Part shown: positions 1 to 11,004 of the stretch, in pieces
Layout: every line of letters begins with the position of its first letter
Numbering within the stretch: the first letter of the stretch is position 1
Origin: Eurosta solidaginis
Lineage: Eukaryota > Arthropoda > Insecta > Diptera > Tephritidae
Reading direction: 5' to 3'
Assembly: GCF_040869045.1 (NCBI RefSeq)
Contig: NC_090320.1
Coordinates: 254,510,978-254,574,977, forward strand
DNA: 64,000 nt
Notes under the pieces: generated by a model
Told to the model about the DNA's origin: nothing
The model's input: only the letters and a program-made list of their open reading frames with translations
The model's database searches: none
Position numbers and translations under genes: made by a program

Positions 1-828
1 ACTTTTTAAATAACAATTAAATTTTTTTTCTATGCAAAATCGAGTTAACGCACTGTCCTACTTATTATGGAAGTGAATTGTCGCAAGAAAGTTTGTATAT
101 ATATGTGAATGTGCTATAGTACATTAGAGTCTCTTAACATAAACTCATTTCTACAACACTTAGGGTAGATAGAACTATAATATAAAAAAAAAAACAAAAC
201 ACAGCTCAAGTTTGACTCCTCCTGCATTTGCTGTGTTATGCCAAAAAAAGTAATTGGCAACATTCCATTGGCGCGTCATTCAACAATTGCAGAACTCATT
301 TGAATTTTGTTAACAAGTTTGCATTTATTTCTGTTTTGGCTTAAACGCATTCATACAACAACTGTATTAACATTTTGGTTTATTCTATTTTTGAACGGAA
401 TTTATTTTAAAAAATTGCGCAAAATATGCAAATGCCAGAAACAAAAAGTGAATGATGTACACAGAAATTTGTATCTATGTACAAACATATGTTGTTGTTA
501 TATTATAACATTTCCCTGACCTTTTATTCCTCACGCCGTTATGTATACGTGGATATTCACTTTTTTTGTAGTTTTAAAATCTAAACTTTTTTGAACTTTT
601 TTATATTTCAGTATTTTTTATTTAGTTTAAACTTTTATTTTCTGTCTTGTTTTCTTTTTCATATCGCGTAGTATTATTTGCAGTTCTTTTATTTTTTTCT
701 TGTTCTATATTTATTATATAATGAAACATGCTCAAAGGCTATAAGCGCTCATTTTGTGGTTAAAAGCAAATGCTAATAAGAAAATATTTACATTTATTAA
801 AATATGCTTTTTTTGCATGTAAATATAA
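1..828. other. AT-rich stretch, nothing recognised
   Basis: Long A and T runs and only very short open frames. I see no coding signature, repeat array or transposon terminus here. It is the left flank of the Helitron that begins at 829. Confidence 0.6.
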
Positions 829-959
829 TCTAATATATAAAATTGTTCTGTCACGGTTTTAGAGGCTGAACTCCTCCGAAACGGCTGAACCAATTCTCAT
901 GAAATTTTGTGAGCATATTGGGTAGGTCTGAGAATCGGCCAACGTCTACCTTTTTTTTC

Positions 960-3900
960 GCTACGTGTGTAGGGTCTTCAGATCAAAACGTGGACTCGGG
1001 TACCCATAGAATGTGTTTACAAAATATGGATATCAAACGAAAGCTGTTGATGAGTGCTATAGTACAGGTTAATTTTCATACCCCTGGGTGACTAGGGTTT
1101 CGAGATATAGGCCAAAACGTGGACCCGGATACCCCTAGAATGTGTTTATACAATAAAGATATCAAATGAAAGCTGTTGATGAGTGTTATAGTACAGGATA
1201 ATTTTCATACCCCTGGGAGACTAGGGTCTCGAGATATAGGCCAAAATGTGGACCCGAATACCCCTAGAATGTGTTTATACAATATAGACATCAAACGAAA
1301 ACTGTTGATGAGTGCTATAGTACAGGATAATTTTCATACAACTGGGAGGCTGGGGTCGCAAGATATAGTCCAAAACGTGGACCCGGATACCCCTAGAATG
1401 TGTTTACACAATATGGATATCAAATGAAAGCTGTTGATGAGTGTTATAGTACAGGATAATTTTCATACCCCTGGGAGACTAGGGTCTCCAGATATAGGCC
1501 AAAACGTGGACCCGGATACCCCTAGAATGTGTTTATACAATAAAGATATCAAATGAAAGCTGTTGATGAGTGTTATAGTACAGGATAATTTTCATACCCC
1601 TGGGAGACTAGGGTCTCGAGATATAGGCCAAAATGTGGACCCGAATACCCCTAGAATGTGTTTATACAATATAGACATCAAACGAAAACTGTTGATGAGT
1701 GCTATAGTACAGGATAATTTTCATACAACTGGGAGGCTGGGGTCGCAAGATATAGTCCAAAACGTGGACCCGGATACCCCTAGAATGTGTTTACACAATA
1801 TGGATATCAAATGAAAGCTGTTAATGAGTGTTATAGTACAGGATAATTTTCATACCCCTGGGAGAATAGGGTATCGAGATATAGACCAAAACGTGGACCC
1901 GGATACCCCTAGAATGTGTTTATACAATATAGATATCAAATGAAAGCTGTTGATGAGTGTTATAGTACAGGAAAATTTTCATACCCTTGGGAGACTAGGA
2001 TATCGAGATATAGGCCAAAATGTGGACCCGGATACCCTTAGAATGTGTTTATACAATATAGATATCAAATGAAAGCTGTTGATGAGTGTTATAGCACAGG
2101 ATAATTTTCATACCCCTGGGAGACTAGGGTCTCGAGATGTAGGCCAAAACGTGGACCCGGATACCCCTAGAATGTGTTTATACAATATAGATATCAAATG
2201 AAAACTGTTTATGAGTGCTATAGTACAGGATAATTTTCATACAACTGGGAGGCTGGGGTCGCAAGATATAGTCCAAAACCTGGACCCGGATACCCCTAGA
2301 ATGTGTTTACACAATATGGATATCAAATGAAAGCTGTTGATGAGTGTTATAGTACAGGATAATTTTCATACCCCTGGGAGACTAGGGTCTCGAGATATAG
2401 ACCAAAACGTAGACCCGGATACCCCTAGAATGTGTTTATACAATATAGATATCAAATGAAAACTGTTTATGAGTGCTATAGTACAGGATAATTTTCATAC
2501 AACTGGGAGGCTGGGGTCGCAAGATATAGTCCAAAACCTGGACCCGGATACCCCTAGAATGTGTTTACACAATATGGATATCAAATGAAAGCTGTTGATG
2601 AGTGTTATAGTACAGGATAATTTTCATACCCCTGGGAGACTAGGGTCTCCAGATATAGGCCAAAACGTGGACCCGGATACCCCTAGAATGTGTTTATACA
2701 ATAAAGATATCAAATGAAAGCTGTTGATGAGTGTTATAGTACAGGATAATTTTCATACCCCTGGGAGACTAGGGTCTCGAGATATAGGCCAAAATGTGGA
2801 CCCGAATACCCCTAGAATGTGTTTATATAATATAGACATCAAACGAAAACTGTTGATGAGTGCTATAGTACAGGATAATTTTCATACAACTGGGAGGCTG
2901 GGGTCGCAAGATATAGTCCAAAACGTGGACCCGGATACCCCTAGAATGTGTTTACACAATATGGATATCAAATGAAAGCTGTTAATGAGTGTTATAGTAC
3001 AGGATAATTTTCATACCCCTGGGAGAATAGGGTATCGAGATATAGACCAAAAAGTGGACCCGGATACCCCTAGAATGTGTTTATACAATATAGATATCAA
3101 ATGAAAGCTGTTGATGAGTGTTATAGTACAGGAAAATTTTCATACCCTTGGGAGACTAGGATATCGAGATATAGGCCAAAATGTGGACCCGGATACCCTT
3201 AGAATGTGTTTATACAATATAGATATCAAATGAAAGCTGTTGATGAGTGTTATAGCACAGGATAATTTTCATACCCCTGGGAGACTAGGGTCTCGAGATG
3301 TAGGCCAAAACGTGTACCCGGATACCCCTAGAATGTGTTTATACAATATAGATATCAAATGAAAACTGTTTATGAGTGCTATAGTACAGGATAATTTTCA
3401 TACAACTGGGAGGCTGGGGTCGCAAGATATAGTCCAAAACCTGGACCCGGATACCCCTAGAATGTGTTTACACAATATGGATATCAAATGAAAGCTGTTG
3501 ATGAGTGTTATAGTACAGGATAATTTTCATACCCCTGGGAGACTAGGGTCTCGAGATATAGACCAAAACGTGGACCCGGATACCCCTAGAATGTGTTTAT
3601 ACAATATAGATATCAAATGAAAACTGTTTATGAGTGCTATAGTACAGGATAATTTTCATACAACTGGGAGGCTGGGGTCGCAAGATATAGTCCAAAACCT
3701 GGACCCGGATACCCCTAGAATGTGTTTACACAATATGGATATCAAATGAAAGCTGTTAATGAGTGTTATAGTACAGGATAATTTTCATACCCCTGGGAGA
3801 ATAGGGTATCGAGATATAGACCAAAACGTGGACCCGGATACCCCTAGAATGTGTTTATACAATATAGATATCAAATGAAAGCTGTTGATGAGTGTTATAG

Positions 3901-4925
3901 TACAGGAAAATTTTCATACCCTTGGGAGACTAGGATATCGAGATATAGGCCAAAATGTGGACCCGGATACCCTTAGAATGTGTTTATACAATATAGATAT
4001 CAAATGAAAGCTGTTGATGAGTGTTATAGCACAGGATAATTTTCATACCCCTGGGAGACTAGGGTCTCGATATGTAGGCCAAAACGTGGACCCGGATACC
4101 CCTAGAATGTGTTTATACAATATAGATATCAAATGAAAACTGTTTATGAGTGCTATAGTACAGGATAATTTTCATACAACTGGGAGGCTGGGGTCGCAAG
4201 ATATAGTCCAAAACCTGGACCCGGATACCCCTAGAATGTGTTTACACAATATGGATATCAAATGAAAGCTGTTGATGAGTGTTATAGTACAGGATAATTT
4301 TCATACCCCTGGGAGACTAGGGTCTCGAGATATAGACCAAAACGTGAACCCGGATACCCCTAGAATGTGTTTATACAATATAGATATCAAATGAAAGCTG
4401 TTGATGAGTGTTATAGTACAGGATAATTTTCATACCCCTGGGAGACTAGGGTATCGAGATATAGGCCAAAACGTGGACCCGGATACCCTTAGAATGTGTT
4501 TATACAATATAGATATCAAATGAAAGCTGTTGATGAGTGTTATAGCACAGGATAATTTTCATACCCCTGGGAGACTAGGGTCTCGAGATGTAGGCCAAAA
4601 CGTGGACCCGGATACCCCTAGAATGTGTTTATACAATATAGATATCAAATGAAATCTGTTTATGAGTGCTATAGTACAGGATAATTCTCATTCAACTGGG
4701 AGGCTAAGGTCTCGAGATATAGCCCAAAACGTGGACCCGGATACACGTAGAATGTGTTTTTACATTATGGGTATCAAATTGAAGCTGTTGATGTGTGCTT
4801 CAATACAGAGTAAATTTTACACCGCTGGGTGACTAGGGTCTCGAGATATAGGCCAAAAAATGGACTCGGATACCCCTAGAATGTGTGTGTATTACGGATA
4901 TCAAATGAAAGCTGTTGCTGAGAAC
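960..4925 (+). repeat. 129-bp tandem repeat array (about 30 units) with higher-order structure
   Basis: The marker GAATGTGTTT recurs at 1010, 1138, 1267, 1396, 1525 and 1654, giving a 129-bp period, and continues to about 4881. Units contain ATATCAAATGAAAGCTGTTG and a GTGGACCCGGATACCCCTAG core. Blocks recur nearly unchanged at larger steps: the segment at 1176 returns at 1563 (3 units) and 2724 (9 units further), and the variant TTAATGAGTG returns at 1821, 2982 and 3756 (9 and 6 units). This shows multi-unit amplification. The last two units (4700-4925) are the most diverged. As 129 is divisible by three, short frames of 83 codons repeat; I regard these as by-products. Confidence 0.97.
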
Positions 4926-5133
4926 TTTAAAGTAATTTTCATTATGATATTCGATTTAGTAGCATCAACCTGGCAAAACTGAGAAATATGCATGCGAAGC
5001 CGAAATAAAGACATGAATTAATAATACCTACATACCTATTTACATACGTCCTATTTGATTTGCCTGAAATTTCGTATATAAATTTGCATATATTAGTATT
5101 TACGATGCTTTTTTCCGGGAAGTATACGAGAGA

Positions 5134-5226
5134 CGGACTGGGACTGGGATTAGAACTAGGACTGGAACTGAGACCCAGACTCGGAGGGGTACTGGAACTA
5201 GGTACATACAACCCTCTGGGACTGGC
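5134..5226 (+). repeat. Imperfect GGACTG/GAACTG short tandem repeat in the Helitron
   Basis: Six-base purine-rich units such as GGACTG, GGAACT and AGACCC alternate imperfectly. It lies between the satellite array and the Helitron 3' end and opens a long low-complexity frame on both strands that should not be read as a gene. Confidence 0.8.
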
Positions 5227-5434
5227 AATAAGAGATGAAGAAGAAGGAGAAAAACTTGAGAGAAGACAAAATAGAAAAGGAGACTGGGAAAGAGATAGAA
5301 TAAGACGAAGATGGAGATAAAGCGAGAAAGACGGAGGGAGGAGTGAATAAAAAGATTAGGAAAAAGTGTAGAAGGGTGGGGCAGAGTTAGACGGAAAAAG
5401 CTTATTAAAATGTATGCAGATAGGCCAAATTTAG

Positions 5435-5463
5435 GGCAGGACAACTTCTGCCGGATCTGCTAG
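5435..5463 (+). other. Helitron 3' terminal hairpin and CTAG end
   Basis: GGCAG (5435-5439) pairs with CTGCC (5448-5452) around an 8-base loop; seven bases later the element ends in CTAG. This hairpin-plus-CTRR arrangement is the known rolling-circle termination signal of Helitrons. Confidence 0.85.
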
Positions 5464-6015
5464 TTTTTTATAAATTCCAAAATAAATAGAGTAAGTTAGG
5501 GTATTGTGATATATGTATGTTGGTAAAGTGATATACCCGCGTGTTTTCTAAACTATGCACGTCTGTACAAGAATATCGACGGTAATAGAATAGTAACGGT
5601 TAAAAACCGCTACTGCAAAGCAATGGCTGGCATTAATAACTTAGATTGCCATCAGTGTGCTAAAACATTTCAACGCGTCCAGCTGTTAATAATTTTGCGT
5701 GCGCTTCAGAAATTTATATTTCCAAAGTTTGCGAAAGTTTCCCACTTTTTACGTTTTATTTGGCTTTCTTGTAGATATATCCAACAATATTTAATGTTAT
5801 CATTTATAAATAATATCTATTATATTTTCTTGAAAAAAAAGTGCCATTTTTTATGCCAGCAATCGATTTGTAATTGAAGATAAACAATGGTTGAGTGAAC
5901 TTAGATATTCATGAAAATTGAAAAAGAATGTGCATTGTTTCATATTTTTTGATATTGAATTAAAACATTTATTTTTGTTTTCGCCAACTAAACAATATTA
6001 CACACAGCCACAACG

Positions 6016-6078
<63 letters not shown>

Positions 6079-6471
6079 GTATAACACTGGTGAACAAAAT
6101 AGCACGTTCTGTCTGTTCCATTGAGTTTTTCTTTTGATTCACATTTATTTAAAGTCGCTGATTTCAAACCTGTCGCAGCTCGAGTTTTTCAAATACGGGT
6201 ATTATAAAAAAACATTCCTCAGTTGACATATTACAATGGTAAATGTAAAAATTACTGTAATTCATTGCATTATTTGTTATGACTCCCTCAAGGTGATTGT
6301 GTGCGAATAATCGAAACAGTTTCAGGAATTTCGTTTGAATCTGTCAGACCTAGTGAAACGAGCTTATATGGAATTATTCGGTTCCCCATACGATACTAAT
6401 AGAAAAAATTATATTTTAAATCTCTTACGTAAAAGTTGGGTTTAGCCTTTACGCTTATGGGCAAATAAAAC
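5464..6471. other. AT-rich spacer with an AT microsatellite
   Basis: No gene recognised. It contains a (TA)n microsatellite at about 6018-6075 and otherwise plain AT-rich sequence between the Helitron and the next element. Confidence 0.6.
6018..6075. repeat. (TA)n microsatellite
   Basis: About 58 bases of uninterrupted alternating A and T. Confidence 0.97.
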
Positions 6472-8145
6472 AAGGGAAGGCTAAGTTCGGGTGTAACCGA
6501 AGATTGCATACTCAGCTGAGAGCTTTTGAGACAAAATAAGGGAAAATCATCATGTAGGAAAATGAACCTAGGGTAACCCTGGAATGTGTTTATATGACAA
6601 GGGTAGCAAATGGAAGGTATTAAAGAGTATTTTAAAAGGGAGTGGGCCTTATTTATATAGGTGGACACCTTTTCGAGATATCGCCATAAAGGTGGACCAT
6701 AGATGACTCTATAATGTGTTTGTACGATATGGGTATCAAATTAAAGGTATTAATGAGAGCTTTAAAATGGAGTGGCCCTTAGTTGTATATGTGAAGGCGT
6801 TTTCGAGATATCGACCAAAGTGTGGACCAGGTGATCCAGAACATCATCTGTCGGGTACCGCTAATTTACTTTTATATGCAATACCACGAAGAGTATTCCT
6901 GCCAAGATTCCAAGGGCTTTTCACTTCGCCCTGCAGCACTTTTTCATTTTCTTCTACTTAATATGGTAAGTGTCACACCCATTTTTAAAAGTTTTTTCTA
7001 AAGTTATATTTTGCGTCAATAAACCAATCCAATTACCATGTTACATCCCTTTTTTCATATTTGGTGTAGAATTATAGCATTTTTTCATTTCTCGTAATTT
7101 TCGCTTTCGAAAAGTGGGCGTAGTCATAATTGGATTTCGGCCATTTTTTATACCAATACAAAGTGAGTTCAGATAAGTACGTGAACTTAGTTTAGTAAAA
7201 ATATATCAATTTTTGCTCAAGTTATCGTGTTAACGGCCGAGCGGAAGGACAGACGGCCGACTGTGTATAAAAACTGGGCGTGGCTTCACCCGATTTCGCC
7301 CATTTTCGCAGAAAACTGTTATCGTTATAGAATCTAAGCCTCTACCAAACAAAGATTGGTAAATTTTTGTTCGACTTATGGCATTAAAAGTATTCTAGAC
7401 AAATTAAATGAAAAAGGGCGGAGCCACGCCCATTTTTAAATTTTCTTTTCTTTTTGTATTTTGTTGCACCATATCATTACTGGAGTTGAATGTTCACATA
7501 ATTTACTAATATGCTGTAAAGATATTAAATTTTTTCTTAAAATTTGACTTTTAAAATTTCTTTTTTTAAAAAGTGGGTGTATTCGTCATCCGATTTTTCT
7601 AATTTTTATTTGGAACACACACAGTAATAGGAGTAACGTTTCTGCCAAATTTCATCATGATATGTTCAACGACTGCCAAATTACAGCTTGCAAAACTTCT
7701 AAATTACCTTCTTTTAAAAGTAGGCGGTGCCACGCCCATTGTCCAAAGTTTTACTAATTTTCTATTTGCGTCATAAAATCAACCCACCTACCATGGTAAT
7801 GAATTATCGCACTTTTTCGGTTTTTCGAAATTTTTGATATCGAAAAAATGGGCGTGATTATAGTCCGATTTCGCTCATTTTAAATAGCGATCTGCGATGA
7901 ATGCCCAGGAACTTACATACCAAATTTCATTAAGATACCTCAAAATTTGCTCAAGTTATCGTGTTTACGGATAGACGGACAGACGGACGGACGGACGGAT
8001 ACAGCTAAATGAATTTCTTTTTTCGCCCAGATCATTTTGATATATAGAAGTCTATATGTATCCCGATTCGTTTATGCCGTTACGTAATACCGTTATGCGA
8101 ACAAAATTAATATACTCTGTGAACTCTGCTAAGCTGAGTATAAAA
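6472..8145. mobile_element. DINE-1/Helentron-like element, copy 1 (short array)
   Basis: Starts with AAGGGAAGGCTAAGTTCGGG and ends in GCTGAGTATA, the termini also seen at 15459-17603 and 32464-36332. Inside the left end lies ATACTCAGCTGAGAGCT, whose inverse closes the right end (AGCTGAGTAT), giving subterminal inverted repeats. Two to three 130-bp units follow (about 6500-6830), then a body with recurring AAAAAGTGGGCGTG blocks and a GACG-rich tract near 7970-8000. The GTGGGCGTGG blocks and the GACGGACATGGCT motif of the other copies are features I recall from Drosophila DINE-1/INE-1; assignment to Helentrons is inference. No coding capacity. Confidence 0.75.
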
Positions 8146-8885
8146 AGACCACATTTCAAGTGACAAAATACTATGATATTGCATGAATCGTGAGGCCAAC
8201 ACATCTACTGTTATTTCTGTGTAATAAACCTAACAAAAATAAACCGCAGAAATCACTCTAAATAGATTTATCTCAAACTACTGACGGCTGCTCGACCAGT
8301 CCTTAGTGCCAGTCATTCATCAGAATCTTAACGCCATACATCCCGGCAACATTCAAGTACATTTCTAAATCCATTCTAAAACTGAGTTCTAAAAAGTTGA
8401 AAGAGGTAACTCACAGATTATAAAACTAATATGTGATACAAATTTCAGTAGCCGCATGAAAGCACTTGAACAACTTGCAGACGAGTTCGTTTGGTGAGCA
8501 GAAAACTAATCTCTCCAACCCTCACATTAAAAATGAAATTCTACGTCCTGCATAGCCAGTCCTCATACAGTCGCTCTTTTGTCGCTTACGTGGCAACGTC
8601 AAAGCAAAATTAGCTGTCGCATAGCAGTTGTTAATTTGACGGCCACTAGTGTCAGTTTCATTGCCTACTTTTCAAGTACATCAACTTGTTCAACAATGGT
8701 AATTGCATCGTTGTGAAGAAATCACATTAGAAAAGAGAATAACTGTTGCGTTTTATTGCTTTATTGCTATTTTGTTAGTCCTAATCGTCTTTACCCTGGT
8801 AATTGTTATTTAACAACGCATATGTACATACATGTGTACGTGTGTGTTTGTGCGTATTGTACATACATCTTTTGTTTAGAGTTGT
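8146..8885. other. Unannotated AT-rich stretch
   Basis: No recognised coding region or repeat terminus. A few imperfect TGTGTG/ACATAC tracts occur near 8820-8870. Confidence 0.55.
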
Positions 8886-9302
8886 TGTTGTTGTTGCTGT
8901 AGCGATGAGGTTGCTCCCCTAAGGCTTTGGGGAGTGTTATCGATGTGATGGTCCTTTACCGGATACAGATCAGGTACGCCCCCGTAACACAGCACCATTA
9001 TGGTGCTAGCCCGACCATCTCGGGAACCATTTATATGGCCACATTAAACCTTCAGGCCATCCCTCCCTCCCCACACCCAAGTTCCGTGAGGAGCTTGGGG
9101 TCGCCAGAGCCTAGGCTGTTAGTGAAATGGGATTCGCCGCGGATAGGTGAGGTTCACAATTGGGTTTGGAGAAGCCCGTATATTGCGCGGGCCACCTCAA
9201 GGGTTGCGCTAGACAGCCCGTTTGAATCTGGTATTTTAGTCGCCTCTTACGACAGGCATACCTACCGCGGGTATATTCTGACCCCCTAACCCGCTGGCAA
9301 CA
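8886..9302 (+). repeat. Dispersed repeat beginning with (GTT)n, copy 1 (longest)
   Basis: Begins with GTTGTTGTTGTTGCTGTAGCGAT and runs to CCCCCTAACCCGCTGG, with a notably higher GC content than its surroundings. Related copies lie at 49712-50000, 56433-56695 and, inverted, at 57571-57735; all share the GTT run, a TAGCGATRAGG block, a GTGTTATCGATNTTGATGGTCC block and a region ending in GNCCACATTAAACCTT. No RNA polymerase III boxes, RT domain or TIRs were found, so its class is unknown. A 120-codon frame inside it is not conserved between copies and is not called as a gene. Confidence 0.8.
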
Positions 9303-10180
9303 GTTGTAATATATATGGTTACTATATAGAAGTTTGAAAGCCTCGACAAACAGTAACCTTTAATTCTGATTAACGAAGCACTTAATCCGTTGCAAATACC
9401 ACTTTCAAATATAGTTATTATGTTAAGCCTAATACTTTCAAAAAAGAGTTTTAATTAGTAGGCATAATCTCAAAGCCAGTTGATCAATTAGTTAATATGT
9501 ACACTTGGTAGGTCCTTTTAAATCAAAAACAAATGTTTCCAGTCTCACGCCTTCAGACAGTAATAGCTTGGTCAATAATATCACATTTCCTATCCCGATA
9601 AGAAACGATATAGTTGAATTAGTACCTTAAGATGCTACGTTCAAAGCCTTGTGAATCAATATGGAGTAAAACACTGTCAACGTCGATATTGCTTCAAGCT
9701 TCTGCAGAGAGTTTTCTTTATCCTCTTTTCAACAAAAACATTATAAATTTAATCTACACTATTTACTTCTTCGATTTGCGGTCATGGCATAATCATGTCT
9801 TTATTTCGAAATTATGGCTGCCAACTGTGGCGTGCTTACCAAGCTAACTCTTTGCTTGATGACAACAGGTACTTTCTTTTGTCCTCATTCACCATCAAAC
9901 CCAACTTTTTCGCTTCTTTTTCTAGCTTGGTATCAGTGTCGTCATCATACGCCATTTGTTACACGATTTTATGGAATGTTGTTCCAGAGCGGCTTAACTC
10001 AGCAGCTGGTTTAGTTTTCTACAGCATCAAAAATAAATAAACCGCACGATAGGGAGTCTACCCATCTGAAAGCTTGTTTAATTGTAAACGGCTCGGAGAG
10101 GTCCTCTCCGGAAAGAGGAGGCCTTAAAATCGTTGAAGAGGTGATGTATGTCAACACTGTTTTCAGGGGTTTCTTTTTTT
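9303..10180. other. Unannotated stretch
   Basis: Short frames only (up to 81 codons, mutually overlapping and low complexity). Nothing identified. Confidence 0.5.
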
Positions 10181-10384
10181 TCAAAATTTAGAGCATAGTG
10201 GAAATCGGTCTATGGTAGATTTACTAGGTATAAAGCCGCAACGATAAGGTTCAATCAGCCGATTCACGGTGGACGTCGATCTTTCGCACAATACGCTTAG
10301 CAGTACCATACATGCGATATTAAGGAGGCTGATTCCGCGATAGTTGGAGCAGTTGGCAGGATTCCACTCTTGAGAACTGTGCAA
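10181..10384 (-). pseudogene. LINE reverse-transcriptase fragment (RTE-like)
   Basis: Reading leftwards from 10384 the frame contains CSNYRGISLLN followed by CGFIPSKSTID about 35 residues later. These are the RT fingers motifs (NYRGISLLN and CGFRPGKSTIDQ) that I associate with RTE/BovB-type non-LTR retrotransposons. Only about 65 residues survive; the catalytic YADD/FADD box and endonuclease are absent. It is therefore a short fossil fragment with no neighbours from the same element that I could place. Confidence 0.75.
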
Positions 10385-11004
10385 AGTTCACTGACACTCC
10401 AATCGTACTCAGCGTACTTTTCCGTACTTTTCCAGAGAATGACTGTTGGCCGGCGTGATTCTTATGCTTTGCTACACTGTTTGGATAAAACATCGAATTT
10501 TATGCTCAGCGGAAAATTTCATTTAAAATGTTAAATAAACAAATAATAACTTGTGCTTTTATAAAAATTAAAAACATAAAGAAATTTATAAAGGCTGAAT
10601 TTGGGTAAAATCCCGGCAAATCGTGCTTAAACTCACAGATCTTAAAAATTCAGGAAAGCAAAAATCCTGAAATCATCGCCAGTGTCAATTTTCAAGTTGC
10701 CGGTATTGCATAACCTGAGATGTGGAGGGTATAATTTATTTATGATCCGTATATGACAAGTTAGGCATCATTCCTTTTAATGTAAATTTATTCATCCCTC
10801 AGTAAACCTGTTGGCAAGTAAGTAAGACTTAGAGTTATACAAGAGCCGTAGTGTTGGCGAAAGGGTGTGGAAATGGCAGAAAATAATGCTGTTTATTGTG
10901 TCGATGCGGAAATAAAGAGATCTGCCCGATCACTGCAGTATTTTTATATCGAAAATTGTAGCCGTGAAGAAAGAAAGCCGAAATTCTGGAGAAAGCATGC
11001 TCAA
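10385..11004. other. Unannotated stretch before the piggyBac element
   Basis: AT-rich. A 116-codon leftward frame (11185-10835) straddles the piggyBac left end and looks fortuitous. The sequence abutting the element may be LINE, since LINE RNase H sequence lies on the other side, but I could not prove this. Confidence 0.45.

Larger units (their letters stand above)
829..5463 (+). mobile_element. Non-autonomous Helitron carrying a 129-bp satellite array
   Basis: The left end begins with TC at 829 preceded by A. The right end is CTAG at 5460-5463 followed by T, so the element sits between A and T, as canonical Helitrons do. A short hairpin lies just before the CTAG. The first 130 bases (the stretch around CTCCGAAACGGCTGAACC) resemble Helitron 5' ends I know from insects. 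There are no TIRs and no TSD, as expected for rolling-circle transposons. No Rep/helicase gene is present: the 4.6-kb interior is mostly a tandem array plus an ACTGGG-rich tract, so transposition would need a partner in trans. Class is fairly certain; the named subfamily is not known to me. Confidence 0.85.

Noticed and set aside
1176..2975. Identical 83-codon frames repeated in the Helitron array
   Set aside because: They arise because the unit length (129) is divisible by three; stops recur in most units and there is no start context or conserved protein feature.
960..4925. CRISPR-like array
   Set aside because: Repeats are contiguous 129-bp units without unique spacers, inside a eukaryotic Helitron.
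5100..5444. 114-codon minus-strand frame and overlapping plus-strand frame
   Set aside because: Low-complexity translation of the ACTGGG/GGAGA-rich part of the Helitron.
8927..9289. 120-codon frame in the (GTT)n-headed repeat
   Set aside because: The other three copies of the repeat do not keep the frame open; composition is GC-richer by repeat identity, not coding.
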